A DNA stretch of 64,000 bases, taken from positions 680,313-744,312 of the forward strand of contig NW_021167091.1 of assembly GCF_003711515.1 (NCBI RefSeq). The letters are read 5' to 3'. The translations under genes were made by a program, and so were the position numbers. The DNA is from Sodiomyces alkalinus F11. Its lineage: Eukaryota; Ascomycota; Sordariomycetes; Glomerellales; Plectosphaerellaceae. The first letter of the stretch is position 1; every line of letters starts with the position of its first letter. The notes below the pieces were generated by a model that was not told the DNA's origin, did no database searches, and saw only the letters and a list, made by a program, of their open reading frames with translations. Below, one piece after another: positions 34,780 through 48,500 of the stretch.

Positions 34780-34980
34780 AAGGTATAGTTGTATGCAGTT
34801 ATGCTGACTGGCGAGGGTTGCTAAAAGATTTATCGTAACTATTAGATAAATAGTTACTAAATCAGTAACAGTTACTGGATAGGTCAATCGTTATGGAATT
34901 TTCTGCTGTTGCGCGGCTTAAAAGTGGGTTAATACGGTTAATATTGCTAGGTACGTACTCGTCACTTTTTAGAAGCACCT
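34780..34980. repeat. Less-mutated insert with two hairpins
   Basis: This 200-bp patch keeps many CA/TG dinucleotides within strongly mutated DNA. It contains two adjacent inverted repeats: GTAACTATT-AGATA-AATAGTTAC at 34835-34857 and CAGTAAC-A-GTTACTG at 34863-34877. It interrupts the minus-strand Copia RT. It could be a small non-autonomous insertion, but terminal repeats or target duplications were not found. Confidence 0.4.
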
Positions 34981-36479
34981 TAACGTCTATTAGCTAGTAA
35001 GTAGAAAAATATGATTAGTGGTAATTTCCTCTGCCTAGTACCTTAAGTTTAACCACCTTAACTAGGTAACCTAACTTTCGCTAACACCCGACTCAGGTTC
35101 TATAATAATTACTACCCTCCCTCTCTCTACCTAACTAAGTTCCCGTCGATAGTACTCTCCCACACCTCTAGTGATAGACTCTAAGTCTTCCTTCGTACCT
35201 AGGTACTAATCGTGATATATACGGCCTACCTTATTAATAACGACTTAAGCGTTCTAGGTTGTATTATTAGTTAGGTGGGTAGTTATACATCTAGAAGATA
35301 GACTAGGGTAAGTTACCACGGGCGATATAGACAGGTACCGAAGGTATAGATAATCTTTAATTATAATTAGTATTATTAACTAGCTATTTATTAGTCATAA
35401 ATTAGAATCTAGAAGGTAGGGTAATAAGTAGACTAGAGTAGGTAACCTACCGTATACCGTATACTGAAGTCGAGGCTAAGGGATAGTAGAAGGCGGGCAG
35501 TTTTAGATCTAGAGATACTTATCTTAGTAAGTAAGGTAGACTTCTATTTATATAGATAAGGAATATAGGAGAAGAGGACTGTCTTACCTAGAGCTACTGG
35601 ACTTGCTAGTTTACCTAAACTACTGTATCGCTATCGATACGCACGATATAAAGCTTAGTAGGTAAGATTAAATTAATGCCGATAATTAGGGGTTCGTAGT
35701 ATTAGTACTCGACCTTTAGTAGACCTAAGATTTCTTTCTTATCGTCGAGGATAGTGATAGGGGTGATAAATATAAAGATCCGCTTTCTGTTATCCAAAAC
35801 CTTAGTTAAATAAATAAAGATCTAGTTAATCCGGCTGATTTCATCGTCTTGATACTTAACGTGATTGCTATATGCGAAGATATATCACTGGAAGTTCCTA
35901 CCGTAGTGGTATAGTCGATGGGTTAGTAAGGGATACTATAATAAGATATCAAGGGATATTATAAGATATAGAGGGACGTGATAAGACATTAATACTACCC
36001 TACCTTTATTAGTGAGGTGCTATAATAATAATTCTAGTAGTAGTGGCCAACTTCTAGCCTTAATATCTTAACAGCGCGTTAATACGCCGTAAAAAGAATA
36101 TCTTCCCTTACTGTTATTTATATAGAGGAATTAAAAGATAAAGTTGCGCGGATAGAATCGATAGAAATAGGGGAGTATATAATGATACTATAAAATCTAA
36201 CTTATATTTTCTGTTAGAGAAGGTAATTATCGCTAAAGCCTTATCGAGATACCCTAAAATAGCCTTTATACTAGTAGATTAGCTAGTAAGTATTAACGTA
36301 CTGATCTATAAAGCCTAGCTTAATAAACCACTGAATATCCAGGCTTCTAAAGCCGTAAATCTTATCTATATAGTATTCGTCCCTATACGCCCGCCGTAGT
36401 GCCTGTTTAAACGAATTAGATATACTAGTATGCCGAGTAGGTAGTAGTTTATATCGAACAGACTATAGTCTTTTTCGGT
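34981..36479 (-). pseudogene. Unassigned decayed element sequence
   Basis: RIP-mutated sequence with a few readable stretches on the minus strand (about 35640-35900), but no domain I can name. It may be upstream Copia sequence plus other fragments. A run of related GATAT/AAGATAT units occurs near 35930-35980. No intact gene is present. Confidence 0.3.
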
Positions 36480-37640
36480 TATGTAATGGGCCGGATTGCC
36501 AAGAGTACAATCCGATACACGGTATCGCCGGAAAGACTATTGTTAAAGAAATTACTGTATTTAATGTCTATATTAACGGTTATATATAGAACGTGCCTAT
36601 TCTAGTGTATTTTACCGTCACGGTATAGGTGGATAACCGGTTAGAAGCCAGGATACTAGTAGGAGCAGTGTGTTTTAGTACTTATAGTATTAATATACTT
36701 TATTTCTCGGGCTAGTTACGGGTTATAGAATATTATAGTATAAAGATACAGATTTCGTAGTATTATAAGAAGTCTATAGGACGTCATATCCGTAGGGTAA
36801 TAGTAGCGTAGATAGTATTTATCTCGCCGATCTCTTTAACTCTTATCCTAGTACGCTATACTAGTCTATCTATAGAATATAAGTACTACTTTAAGCCCGA
36901 TCCTAAGTATACTATACTACGTTATATATATAACGCCTATACTCCTAAGGTAATCTATTACGTTAATAATAGCGATAAGGATTATACGGTTTATCGAAAT
37001 AATAGAGTAGGCTATATTATAGACTCCTAGGATAACGATAACGCAGAGCCCGTTGAGTAGGCTAACGCCTATATACTAATAGCAGTTAATAGCGAAGAGT
37101 TCGAGGAATTAAATCTTACGCGGCGTATTTTAAACGACCTTTACGATAAGCTCTCTTATATCGCCGACTCTATAGTATAATAGTAGGCTAAGCCGGAAGT
37201 AGATAAAGAGAAGTATAGCACGATTAATCCTAAATAGCCTAACGATATCCCTAAGGTTAAAATAAAAGACGGAGTTTATATCTATACTATAAAGCCCGAT
37301 AAGGCCCGGAGGGTCTATAAGTTACTCGAGGGGTTTAATATATAGCGCGATAAAGGTATTATTCTGCTATTACCTGATAAGCGAATACGTATCGACTTAG
37401 TTCATAACTAATAAGGTATAAGCCTATATTCTTATCTATATTAGCTTAGTGCCAATAATAGGGCTTATCTTAATAGTAAGTTTAATAATATATATAAGGC
37501 AGGTAGAATAATATAGTAACGTAAGCCTACTCCTTTCGTATATCCCGTGTTTATAGTCTAGTGTATTATTAACGGGATACGTAAGGGTAAAGTGGTTATT
37601 AATCTACGGAAGCTTAATGTTACCGTATAGATATAGCTGT
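36480..37640 (+). pseudogene. Truncated Gypsy polyprotein (protease region to RT start)
   Basis: Plus-strand translation shows a long polyprotein relic. It ends with FVYPVFIVQC-like and GKVVINLRKLN segments near 37530-37620, the N-terminal blocks of a Ty3/Gypsy reverse transcriptase. The upstream part (36480-37200) should cover a protease-like region. It stops abruptly at about 37640, where an inverted LINE ORF1 fragment begins, so the element was cut by a later event. Confidence 0.5.
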
Positions 37641-37644
37641 CCCC

Positions 37645-38740
37645 CTTAAAAAGAAGGGTATTCCGGATAAGGCTCGCTACCCTTTCCGGCGAAGCCGATT
37701 CGATAAGGAGGAGCGCTACCGTACTAGTACCGCGGCGGGGTACCCGTTATTTTACTTTGATAATTTTTGCCTTAGGGTTTATATCCTATAGGGATACTAG
37801 TAGGTCTTTTTCGAATAGGGCGTTAAGGACCTCCCGGGGGATAGCCTTAGCTAGTATAGGGTAGGTATATACGGCCAGGGTGCCTCCTTTACTAAAGGCC
37901 TTCTTAATCTATTATTCCTTATAGGTGGCCTATTATTATACCCTTTCGGTAAAGGTAAGGTAGATATCTCCGCTTAATAGCTTCCGTGCCGCTACGGTAT
38001 CGTGTCGGGTAATCGTGGCGTTTATAGCTTAGATAATCTCCTTTAGGGTCCTGTCCTTAAGGGGCTGGTTTTCGGGGAGGGTTCCTTAGCGGATGATTAG
38101 TTCCTAGTAATACCTAGCGGGGATTATTTTAAGGGGTATAGGGTCCTATAGCGGTGCCGGTACGGGAGCCCGGGCTACGATATTAGCCTAGGTTTTTTGT
38201 ATACCGTTTATCCTTTTTCTTCCTCTCGGATAATATAATAAACGGTAGCGTGCAGGTGCGTTAGTAGTGTTATACCGGCGTCCTTATAGGTGCTACGTAT
38301 CGTGATTAGTTCCTTTACTAGCTCCATAATCTAATTAATCGTATTTCTGTTAGCTAGTAGGGCCTAAATTTCTGCGTTAATTTTAGTTACTCTTAGTTCC
38401 GGGGGGCGTGATAGTCCCCTTTCGGTCTTATATCGGTTCCGCGTTACGTCCTGCCACGGGCGGGGGGGGGAGCGCTTATATTACGAAAAGTGGATCCGTT
38501 ACGAATTCTGTATAGTTAAGGTCGGGGCGACGCTATCGTATAACTCTTCCGGCTATACCATAGCGCCGGTACTATAGTGCTGCTACGATAGTATCCCGGG
38601 AGGGAGGTAGTAGTTATAGTCTCTATCCCGATAGTTTTATCGATTTTGCTCTTATTACGCGCCCGTGGTTACTAGGCGTGTCGAATAACCTATAGCGGTT
38701 TATTAACGTGCGATACGTGGCGTATAGATTATATAAAAGC
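37645..38740 (-). pseudogene. LINE ORF1 fragment, minus strand
   Basis: The right-to-left reading matches the very start of the window: about 37645-37730 is inverted relative to about 60-150, sharing CTTCGCCGGAA. It is therefore another piece of the ORF1 family at 1-801 and 44867-45506, here with its upstream part. A readable segment is YTYPILAKAIPREVL at about 37830-37880. Stops are frequent. Confidence 0.5.
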
Positions 38741-38769
38741 GATAGGATATTCGTATATATAATACCTAG

Positions 38770-41700
38770 GCTTAACTAAGATATATTCCTCGAGAGGCCC
38801 TAGATAGAATAAAATAATATAACGTACTATGCTAACAATAAATAGCTTTACTACGGAGTAGCCGGATTAAATATACGACTTTATCACGAAAAGGAACCTA
38901 CTAGAGTATAAGCTATCCGTAACGCCTATTTAGTTACGGGATCTATATTCGCGGGTATTATTCGACGACTATAATAGAAGGGTAAGGAAGTCTTAATTTA
39001 AGGAGTAAGCCTAAGGGATATCGAAAAAGCGTTATATAAGAAATAACTAATAGACCCGAAAGACTTTATGCCCGAAGAGTTACTACGAGAATTCGGCGAC
39101 CTATTCGCGCCCGATAAGGCTAATTAATTACCGCTATACTAATTAGGAGTCGACTATAAGGTAAACCTTATACCCGAAAGCGACGGTAAGAAATTATCGC
39201 TTTCTTAAAGGCCGCTCTATAATATATTAAGAGAAGAACTCTTAGTATTACGGAAAATACTTACCGATTTAATAAATAAAGGATTTATCCATGCTAGTAG
39301 TTTAGAAGCCACGGCTCCTATCCTTTTTATAAGAAAGCTAGGCGGAGGACTTTAATTTTATTATAACTATTAAGCGTTAAACGCGATTACTAAGCGAGAC
39401 TATTATCTGTTTCCCCTAATTGCTAAGATACTATAAAACCAAAGCTAAGTAAAATAATTTATAAAGCTCGACGTAGTCGCCGCCTTTTATAAGATTAGGA
39501 TAGCCTTAGGATATAAATATAAGACCGTGTTCCGAACTCGGTTTAGGCTTTTCGAATAGCTTATCTACCTATTCGGCCTAAATGAGGCTCCCGCGACTTT
39601 CTAGCGATATATTAATAAGATATTATAGCGCTTTTTAGACGACTTTATTACTGCTTATATTAACGATATCCTAGTTTACTTTAATAAGAGTTAGGCCGAT
39701 TATAAGGTAAAGGTGAAGTAGGTACTCCGCGTACTCACGGACGCCGGCCTAAACCTAAATCCGTCGAAGTACGAGTTTAGCGTAGAGACTATAAAGTACG
39801 TAGGATTTATAATTACCGCGGGGAAAGGCGTGTTTTACGACTTAAAGAAGTTATAAGCTATTCGCGAGTAGGAAACGCTGATAATAGTTAAGAGTATACG
39901 AAGCTTCTTAGGGGTTATAAATTATTACCGAATCTTTATTAAGGATCTTTCGGGGATCTTAGCCCTATTAATAGTATTAACTAGAAAAGACTATACCTTT
40001 TAGTAGGGTCCCGAGGAAAAAGCGGCCTTTCGCGAGCTAAAGGCGAGGTTCTAAGAAGGACCGATACTATAATAGTAGGACTTAGTAAATAAGATCTTTA
40101 TCGAGACGGACTACTTAGGGTTTACCCTTAGGGGTAGCCTAATGTAAGAAAATACGGACAGAAATCGCTATATAGTCGTATACTACTCTTATAAACTTAA
40201 TAAAGCGGAATATAATTATCTAATCCACGATAAGGAAATACTAGCGATTATAAGTTATTTAATAATATAGCAGGCTAAGCTTATTAGTTATAGGTAATTT
40301 ATAGTCTTCTCCGACTATAAGGCCCTTAAATACTTTATAATAAAATAAACGCTTACTAAGCGATAAAGCCGATAGGCCGGTAAGCTTATATAGTTCGACT
40401 TTATACTTAAGTATTAGAAGGGAAAGGATATTATAATAGCGGACGCCCTTTTATATTAAGAGTAAGATATACCCTAAAGTATAACGGATAAATAGGAGTA
40501 ATCTTATTATATTTAATTAATTCCCGATACCGCGATTTTACCTAGTATTCGCTATATTAATAGTAGTTAATCGATCTTTAAGGCGGACTAAAAGCTATAG
40601 CGATTATAAGATAAGACGCTTACGACTAATAAATAATATTAAGGAGCCTTATCTATTGTTACCGAAGAAAACCGATAATTCCTATTATTATTAGAATTAA
40701 AGCTATAAATAGCCGAGTACTTAGTCTCTATAACTAGGTTACTATTATTCCGCGACCGAATTTAGGTACCCGGGTCCACTAAAGGGTTAATATTATAAGA
40801 GAGGATTATCTAGTTAATTTATAATTTAGTAATCGGAGGATACCTCGGATATAAAAACACTATCGCCTTAGTAGCGCGTCGCTTCTTCTAGCTAAGGATA
40901 AATAAGGATATCCGACGATTTATCCGGAACTATAATATCTATAAAAGGGGGTATATATAAAGAAATACGAAATAAGGCCTTTTACGCCCCCTCCTGGTAC
41001 TAAAATAAATACAGAGTAACCTATTAATAGATTTTATAATAGACCTATTACTAGCCAGCGAGAAGAAGGCGCGCTACCTTTAGGTTATTATAGACCGTTT
41101 AACTAAGGCGGTAATATTAGAAGCGATAAAGATAATAAAAACCGAAGCTTACGCAGAACGGTTCTTGTACTATTATTTCCGGTTTTACGGAATACCTAGG
41201 TTGATTATTAGTAACCGAGGCTTAACCTAAATAAGTAGGTTCTTAAAGCACTTTTATAAGCTCGCACGGATATCGCGTAAGCTTAGTATAGTATATTACC
41301 CCTAAACTGATAAAGTAATAAAGCGTATAAACTAAGAAGTATAAGCTTATTTATAAGCCTTTATCTACTATGCTTAGGACGACTAGGATTACCTATTACC
41401 TATAGTATAACTAGCCTTAAATAACTATAAAAGCTCCGCGACGGGGTTTAATCTCTTTTTCTTAGAATATAGCTACTATATCGATCCGATCTAGATAACC
41501 GAGGAGCCCCTTTTAGAACCTAAAGTATTAGCGGCCTATAACCTACTACGCCGCTTATATGAAATAACCGAGTTCGCCTAGGCCGTGATTATATCGATAT
41601 AGCTTAAAAATAAAGAGTCTACTAACTAATATCGTATACCGGCTAAGCGTTTTAAGGTTAACGACTTAGTCTAGCTATCGTTAGCTAACTATTCGACTCC

Positions 41701-41915
41701 GCGACTATTATAAAAGCTTAACTAGCTCTATCGTAAATACCGAGTTATAAAAGTAATTAGCCTATACGTAGTCGAGCTCGCTATACTATTATAGATCTAC
41801 CCTTAATTCTATATAGACTTATTACGTCGCGTGGGCGATAACCCCTTTCCGGGATAGGTAGTAGATAACCCTTAACCACCGCCTATTTAAGAAGTAACCG
41901 ATAATAAAGAATAGG
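38770..41915 (+). pseudogene. Chromovirus 2: Ty3/Gypsy pol pseudogene
   Basis: A nearly complete but RIP-killed pol. Reverse transcriptase spans about 39150-39950 with segments such as KLDVVAAFYKI; the YVDD site reads YINDILVY at about 39656-39680. RNase H is at about 40080-40460 and integrase at about 40800-41500, followed by the chromodomain. This domain order is typical of fungal chromoviruses. Gag is missing upstream, where fragments of other elements lie instead. The family differs from chromovirus 1 in its motifs. Confidence 0.75.
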
Positions 41916-42075
41916 AAGTCGAGGAAATCCTTTACATAAGGATAAAGAGGCGAGGTAGGGGATTAAGACGTAAAGTACTAGTATAATAGGTAGGATACTA
42001 TAAGCCTATATAGGAACCTCTAGAACTATTAGCGTAAACACGGGCACTTAATAAGTTTAAAGGGAAATTCGGCTT
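41916..42075 (+). pseudogene. Chromodomain of chromovirus 2 integrase
   Basis: The frame begins EVEEIL and continues with IKRRGRGLRRKVLV, a degraded WVGY and EPLELL, then NKFKGKFG. This is the full chromodomain pattern with its C-terminal helix. A few Trp/Gln positions are stops. It sits at the extreme end of pol as expected. Confidence 0.75.
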
Positions 42076-43896
42076 AATAGTAATAAATAATAGCCCGTTA
42101 AATACCTTTATACTATTATAATATAGGAACCGATATATAAGCGATTATATCGTGATAATTAGAAAGGAGTAAAAGTCGGATTTAGTTTAGGCCGGATAAG
42201 CCCTATACCTTAGCTACGCTTAATATAAGCCTAGATCGATATCCTTAGCCTTAAAATCGCTATCCTTAGGATTATCGACTTCTATAAAAGTCTTACCCTT
42301 ATCGCCCTATTATAGGTTAGAGTCTATTTCCTTAACCTTATTATCGTTTTTATTATCGCTATTATCGGGGATTATAACCGCGCTAGCGATAATTATACCT
42401 GTAAGCGTAAAAGCCCGCCTACGCTCCGTGTATTATTAGAGTTCGGAGATTATAATATTAGCGTAACCGAGTATAAGTAGTATAAGTATCTTCCTAAATA
42501 GCCGAGTATACTCCCTTTGCTTTATAAGACTAAGGCGTCTAAAGTCTTTATCCGATAATATCGACCCCGATAAAGGAGTAGGAGTAATAGGATAGGCGTT
42601 CTTTTCTGCTACGATATTAAAAAGGACTAAGCCCGAAACTACTACCTTACCTATAACCTTATAAGGAGGAGATAAAACTAGCTATTCCGCCCTAATAATA
42701 ACCTCCTCTAAAAGCGATATCTTTAATCCCGACGCTATCTCTTCTACGACCTCTAAAGGAGGAGAAAAGACTAGTATCACTACCTCGCTAATAACCTTTA
42801 TTACCGGAGGAAGTAAGGCTAGTTTAGCTACCTTATTAATAACCTTAGGAAAAGGTAGCGAGGCTAACTACGGTATTACCGCTTTTTAGACCTTTTAGGG
42901 AGAAGAAGGGGCTAGCGCGATTACCGTGCCGGGAGCCTCCGCGGGATATATAGCTATACGTAATATCGCCGTTATCGCTTCCCTAGCTATAAGGGTATCC
43001 TAGGATACCGCGTAGGTGTTAAGATACGGTTCCTACTCCTAGAAGAAGAGTTAGCGATACTATTATAACCTCTTAAGGGGGAGAAAGTCTTATAGGGGTA
43101 TTCTCATTATTATCGCTAATAAGGGCAACCGTTTTAAATAACCTTTACGCGTAGCCTTTAAGGTATACTAGGAAAGGAGTATACCGGTATATTTTCGTAG
43201 ATTATATATAGTATTTCTTCCCCCGACTAATCTAGCTATAATAAAGGCGCTTATACTTCTTATCGGCGATATCGCGCGTATAAAGGAGGCACGGCTTAGT
43301 ATAAACGCTACCGGGAGGGTGCTTAAGAGGCCGACTACCCGCCGATGTCTTCTTCTTAGGCGGCGGCGAGGGCGATAACGCGAACTATTATACGGTTAGT
43401 ATCGCCTTAAGATATAAGAGCGTTATACCTATATCGGTATCGGCGGTACGCTTACTACTATTATTACCCTTATTATTGCCGGGGGCTAATACCGTCTATA
43501 AAAACGATATAAGTTAGCGAAGGGTTCTTAATAAAAAGATCACGAGCGAGAAACGGCTTACTTTAGATGGGGAACTCTTAAACTAACCGAGTATTACTAT
43601 TATTATTATTATTATTATAAAAGGTAAGGAGGGGAATAGAGGAAAAGAGGGCCTATAAGGAAAACAGGGCCGATATATCTACGGATAGTATCTACGCGAG
43701 GGTAGCCTATATTACTATTTCGGGTATATAAATAAAGATTAGCAGGCTACCTAAGATTTCTTTAATATCGAGGTAAGGGTAAGGTAAGATAAAGGGACAC
43801 GACTATTCCTTTATTACCGCGACGTAAAGGGGAGCTAAACTATAACGGTAACGCGCGGTTATATAACCCCCGGAGGGAGAGGGGGGGGATAGTATT
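42076..43896. other. Unassigned sequence between chromovirus 2 and an LTR
   Basis: RIP-mutated sequence with runs of TTATCG and GCGATA character. I recognise no protein domain. A short TAT/TTA microsatellite is at about 43593-43620, and a G-run at about 43880-43888 could be a polypurine tract just before the LTR. It may be 3' untranslated sequence of chromovirus 2 plus another fragment. Confidence 0.35.
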
Positions 43897-44117
43897 ACTG
43901 GTTAACCCCGATATAGAGGATCCGGCTATACTCCGGATCTTCCTAACTATGCGCTTAGTTAATAGACCTATATCGCTAAGTTATCGCTACCTTATAGCTA
44001 GCCTAGCGCTATAGACTTTTCTCCTTTTCCTTCTTCCTTCCTTAGTTCTAGATAATCTAGTACTACGACCTCACTTAGTGCCACGACCTATAACTAGTCG
44101 TTTATACTAGTTAGGGG
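43897..44117 (+). repeat. Gypsy LTR, plus orientation (about 220 bp)
   Basis: The segment matches about 52000-52220 in inverted orientation, sharing CCGATATAGAGGATCCGGCT near one end and ACCTATAACtAGTCGTTTAT near the other. A G-run lies before it. Exact ends are uncertain by about 10 bp. It may be the 3' LTR of chromovirus 2, and the inverted partner the 5' LTR of a sister copy. Confidence 0.6.
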
Positions 44118-44119
44118 TA

Positions 44120-44840
44120 TAGTAATATAAACGTATCTCCTCCGTAACCTATTTCTAGATAATTTTGAAGGCTTATCGCTTAACCTTTATCGGTTGATAT
44201 ATTAACCTGCTTATCTATCGCTATCTTAGATACTTTAGAGCTAACTATATAATCTAGCCAGAGTCCTTAATATTATTAAGTAGCATAGTCTTATATTTCT
44301 ATAGCGGATCGACTTTAACACGGAACCACGGAATAAATTATTAAAGAAAACTAACCTTACTAATATATGTCTTTAGATTGGAGACCTTTTTGGGTATTTT
44401 AAGCTATGATAGCGCTTTAATACGATTAGCAGTTATATATAAACTAAGTCTATTAACCTTAAAACCGAGTAGACGCACTAAGTTATACGTATAGAAGGAT
44501 TTTACTAGCGATAGTACGAGTCGAATATCTTAAAATAGCTTTAAAATAATCCGTAGATACTTAAGGTGCTCCTTAAATATATTAGAAAAGATAATAATAT
44601 TATTAATATACGCTTTATAGAAATACCTATACTTAAATAGACGTTAATCTATAAACCGTTGTACGAATAGCAGGGAATTATAAAATCCTATTAGTATAAC
44701 CTTAAAGCGTTCTAACCCGCGTAGAGAGACGATAGTTATCCGATCCTTATATCCTTCCTATACTAAGAGCTAGTAGAGGAATAAGCTAGTATTAAAAGCG
44801 CTAAGCTACTTTTTCCCTTATAGGTATTAGATACTCTTAT
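44120..44840 (-). pseudogene. Ty3/Gypsy reverse-transcriptase fragment, minus strand
   Basis: Minus-strand translation shows YINNIIIFSNIFKEHL at about 44565-44612, a RIP form of the YIDD catalytic block followed by the helix that normally comes next, and downstream VRLLGFKVNRL. Only part of the RT is present and stops interrupt it. It belongs to a different Gypsy family from the chromoviruses here. Confidence 0.6.
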
Positions 44841-44866
44841 CCTATAAAGGGATTAGATTTACGTTA

Positions 44867-45506
44867 GGTAATACTATAAACTATATAACCCCGACCTTAG
44901 CCCTCTAAGGTGCTATAAATACCTATATTTTAGCCACTAAGCAAATAACTACCCTATAGCGGAGAGGGTATACCGTTACTATACTAAGCCCGAATTAGTA
45001 TATCCTTAGGGCCTAGGATATTACGAAGCTATAGCGCCGGGGCGCCCCCGCCGCTACGCCGCCTATATCGGAGACTACGATACCTTTAATAATTTATACC
45101 GACTACTAAAAAAGGAGGCTGAGAAAACCCGCGAAGCGTATAAGTACCGAGCCAGTGACTTCGATATCACCTATTAGACCGAAACGGTATACCCGCGGTA
45201 GCCGTAGATCTTTCCCCCGATTATTATCGCCTAGGACTAGGACTGACCCCCCCGTAAAGGTAGGGGTTAGCCCCCGAAGAGGACTAAGGGATAAGAGGGC
45301 TCCCCGATACTAGGCCCGATAAGCGCCTATATAGTCCTCCGGGGGGCCGATAAGGCACCGTAGTAGGAACCCTAGAGCTAGACCCCGGTTATACCGAGTA
45401 CGTTATCTTAATCCCCCCCCCCCTCTAATTAATAAAAATCTATATCCTTCTATAGAATATAGGGAGGAGTTAGGCGCGGCGGGAGCTACCGCTCTAATAC
45501 CGCGCT
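44867..45506 (+). pseudogene. LINE 2 ORF1 C-terminal part, repeat A copy 2
   Basis: Matches about 155-801 in the same orientation over about 640 bp, with differences mostly of C/T and G/A type. It lies directly upstream of the LINE 2 endonuclease region, which suggests it is the end of ORF1 of that LINE. No zinc knuckle is readable. The match ends at CCGCGCT in both copies. Confidence 0.5.
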
Positions 45507-45509
45507 AAA

Positions 45510-48500
45510 TATAATGTAATAGTAATTCAGGAACCCGGCCTTAACTGCTTCACGAAAAGCCCCGTATACCCCTCCTAAGGGGTATACAGGCTAATCTAAC
45601 GAGGAGGCCGTGCCCTCCTATATATCTATAAAAGACACCCGCTATATATATAGACGTGGCGGGCCTACCGCGATACCTATACGGTTATATTCGGGACCGG
45701 AGATAATACCCTTATAATTTAGTCGATCTACTTAGAGAACTACTAGTAGGCCAGGATCCCCTAGAATACGCCCCTATAAGATATATTAGACACGGCACCG
45801 CTATAGGGCCGATATATCCTTATAGGGGACTTTAACCTATACTACCCCCTATAATTATAGCCACCGCGGTACTACCCCTAAGCCGATACCCTATTTACCC
45901 TTATAATCCGGTAGAACCTTAACCTAGTAACCCCCCCCGGAATAACTATATAACACCGCCTAGGCCGGCGTGCTAGCACTATCGACGTTATATAGGTAAC
46001 GTAAAGGCTCCGCTATAATTTTAGCGGCCCGGATAAGACTATTATCGGGTCTAACCACTACTTATAAACGGTCCGAATCCTTATAGAGACGGACGCCTCG
46101 CCGATTACCGCGATAATACTACCACGGGACCTAGCCAGGCCCCGCTAAGTCTAAAAAGACTTTAACCCCTTATAGGTCCCCTAGCTCGCTACCACACGGC
46201 TATAATAGACCGGCCCCCTTATATTACTAGAAGATATTAACTTAGCACTAGATAACCTAATAGCAGATCTCACGATTATAGCCGATAAGACCGCGCCGCG
46301 CCGCTATAGGGGCACCCCTAGACGCCTATCTACCCCTTAGTAGAACGCGGAGCTAACCACCCTTACCTAGGAAATAAGGCGCCTCCACCGTAGATATACA
46401 TCCAGGAAGGCCCGGAACCGATAGGACGAGTTCTAGGCAACGGAGAGGCGCCGGGATAAGGCTATAGTGGTAGCGAAGCGGATATACTAACAGCACCTAC
46501 TCTACTCGACCGGGAAGGACGATAGCCTTCTCTAGCGGCTATAAAAATAGGTATAAACTAAAGGGTGCGTACTACTAAACCCCTTTATCAGTACTACTAC
46601 TATACCGAGACGATAGCGCTTACCCGGTAACTATACACGCAGAAAAGGCTAAGGTCTTAAACCGGAAGTTCTTCCCCCCCCCCTCCCTATTATCCCTAGG
46701 CCCTTAGGCGTAGAGTCCCCCCTGGGGAAGGATATCCACCGAGATATCACCGTAGCGGATATATAGGGGCGCCTTAAGAAGATAAAACCCTAGGCGGTAT
46801 TAGGCCCCGACGGACCCCTAATAGGGCTCCTAAAAGTATATAGACCCCCCCTATACTAAAGGCTTAGCGCTATCTTTATAGCGTGCTTTATAGCGAGCTA
46901 TTACCCGAAAAGGTGTCACTACGCTACCGTGGTAATCCTTAAGAAGGAAGGTCGGCCGCCGGCCAATTACGGGATAGTAAAAGGCTAATAACCGATATTA
47001 CTCCTTAGTATAATAGGTAAGGTCCTTAAGAGGATACTTACTAACCGGATCGCGACCGTAGCGGAGGAGTACCGGCTCCTCCCGGAGGGATAAATAGGTA
47101 ACCGGATAGGGCGAAGTATAAAGACGGTAGTATAAAGAACCACGGAGGCTATAAAGACGAGCTAGGCCTATAGCGGCACCGCTTCGATACTCTAACTAAA
47201 TATTAAAGGCGCCTTTAATACTATCACCTATTCCCGCCTTATTAAGGTACTCGAAAGGAAAGGCTACCCCCGGTGGCTTAATACCCTAATTAGTAGCTTC
47301 CTCTAGGACCGTATAGCCTAGCTACTACTTAATAGCGAAACGGCCCCCCCGTAATACCTCCGCGGGGGTATACCGTAAGGCTCCCCGATCTCCCCTATTC
47401 TTTTTATCCTTTATATCTTTACTCTATACGAAAAGCTAGAAAGGGTTCTTAAAACGATAATAATAGGTTTTACCGATAATATAAATATTATCGCTTTTAG
47501 TAGGACGGAGGTATAAACGCGGTACCGCTTTACCGCCGCGTAGAGGATATACCTAGAATAGGAGACTATAAGCGGACTATAGTTCGAACTAGCTAAGTAT
47601 ATCTATATCCCCTTCACGAAGTTACGCTAACCCTTACCCACCCCGCTTCCCCTTAATACCACTTCGGTACCGGTAACGGAGGTGATAAAATTCCTAGGCG
47701 TTTAGCTTAATAGGAAGCTTAACTTCCGATAAAACATTAAAAAGGTAAAGAGCGGCCTGATTACCTAGATATACGCCCTCTTAAGGCTTAGCGTGGTAGT
47801 ATAGGGGTATAGCTTCGCGGACGTAAAAAGACTATATCTCGTAGTAATACGACTAGTGATTACCTACTACGCTCCGATCGTCTATAAGATAGGGGCCGGC
47901 CCCCGGTAAGGCCCCGTAGCGGCACTTATAACGGTATAGAACCGATGCCTCCGATTAATATCCGGAGCCTTTAAAGCCACGCCGGTTAGGGTCCTTAAAA
48001 AAAAGACTTTTATCCCCCCCCTTAACCTATACCTTATAAGCCTTAGTGCCCGGAAGGTCCGCCGAATATAAAAGGAGGGAACCGAAGATAAGATATTAGC
48101 CGGAGTATACGCTATAGCGAGAGCCCTAGTAGCGCCGAATCGGTATTATAGGACCTATACGGCCCTCGCGTGGATAGCCTAACTTAATACCCTAATAACC
48201 TAGGCCGGAAACACGGCCCCGAGGAAAGCCCTTATAAGGGACTAGGGTCGAACCTAGGTAAAGTTACGGAGGCTATACACCTACGCCGTAACGGTATTAA
48301 GCCGCCCCCCGATATAACGCTCCCTCCGGAAATATAGAGGACTCCTAAAGCTATAGAGCGCTATACTTACCTAAATTAGAATAGAAAAGCTAGGTCTATA
48401 AGCCTTCTTAGTAAAAGCGAGGGTACCGGGATTTCTAATAACGCGGTGCCCCTATAGCTATAGGGGGGCAGAAATAACAGAGTATATAGTGCTTTAATAC

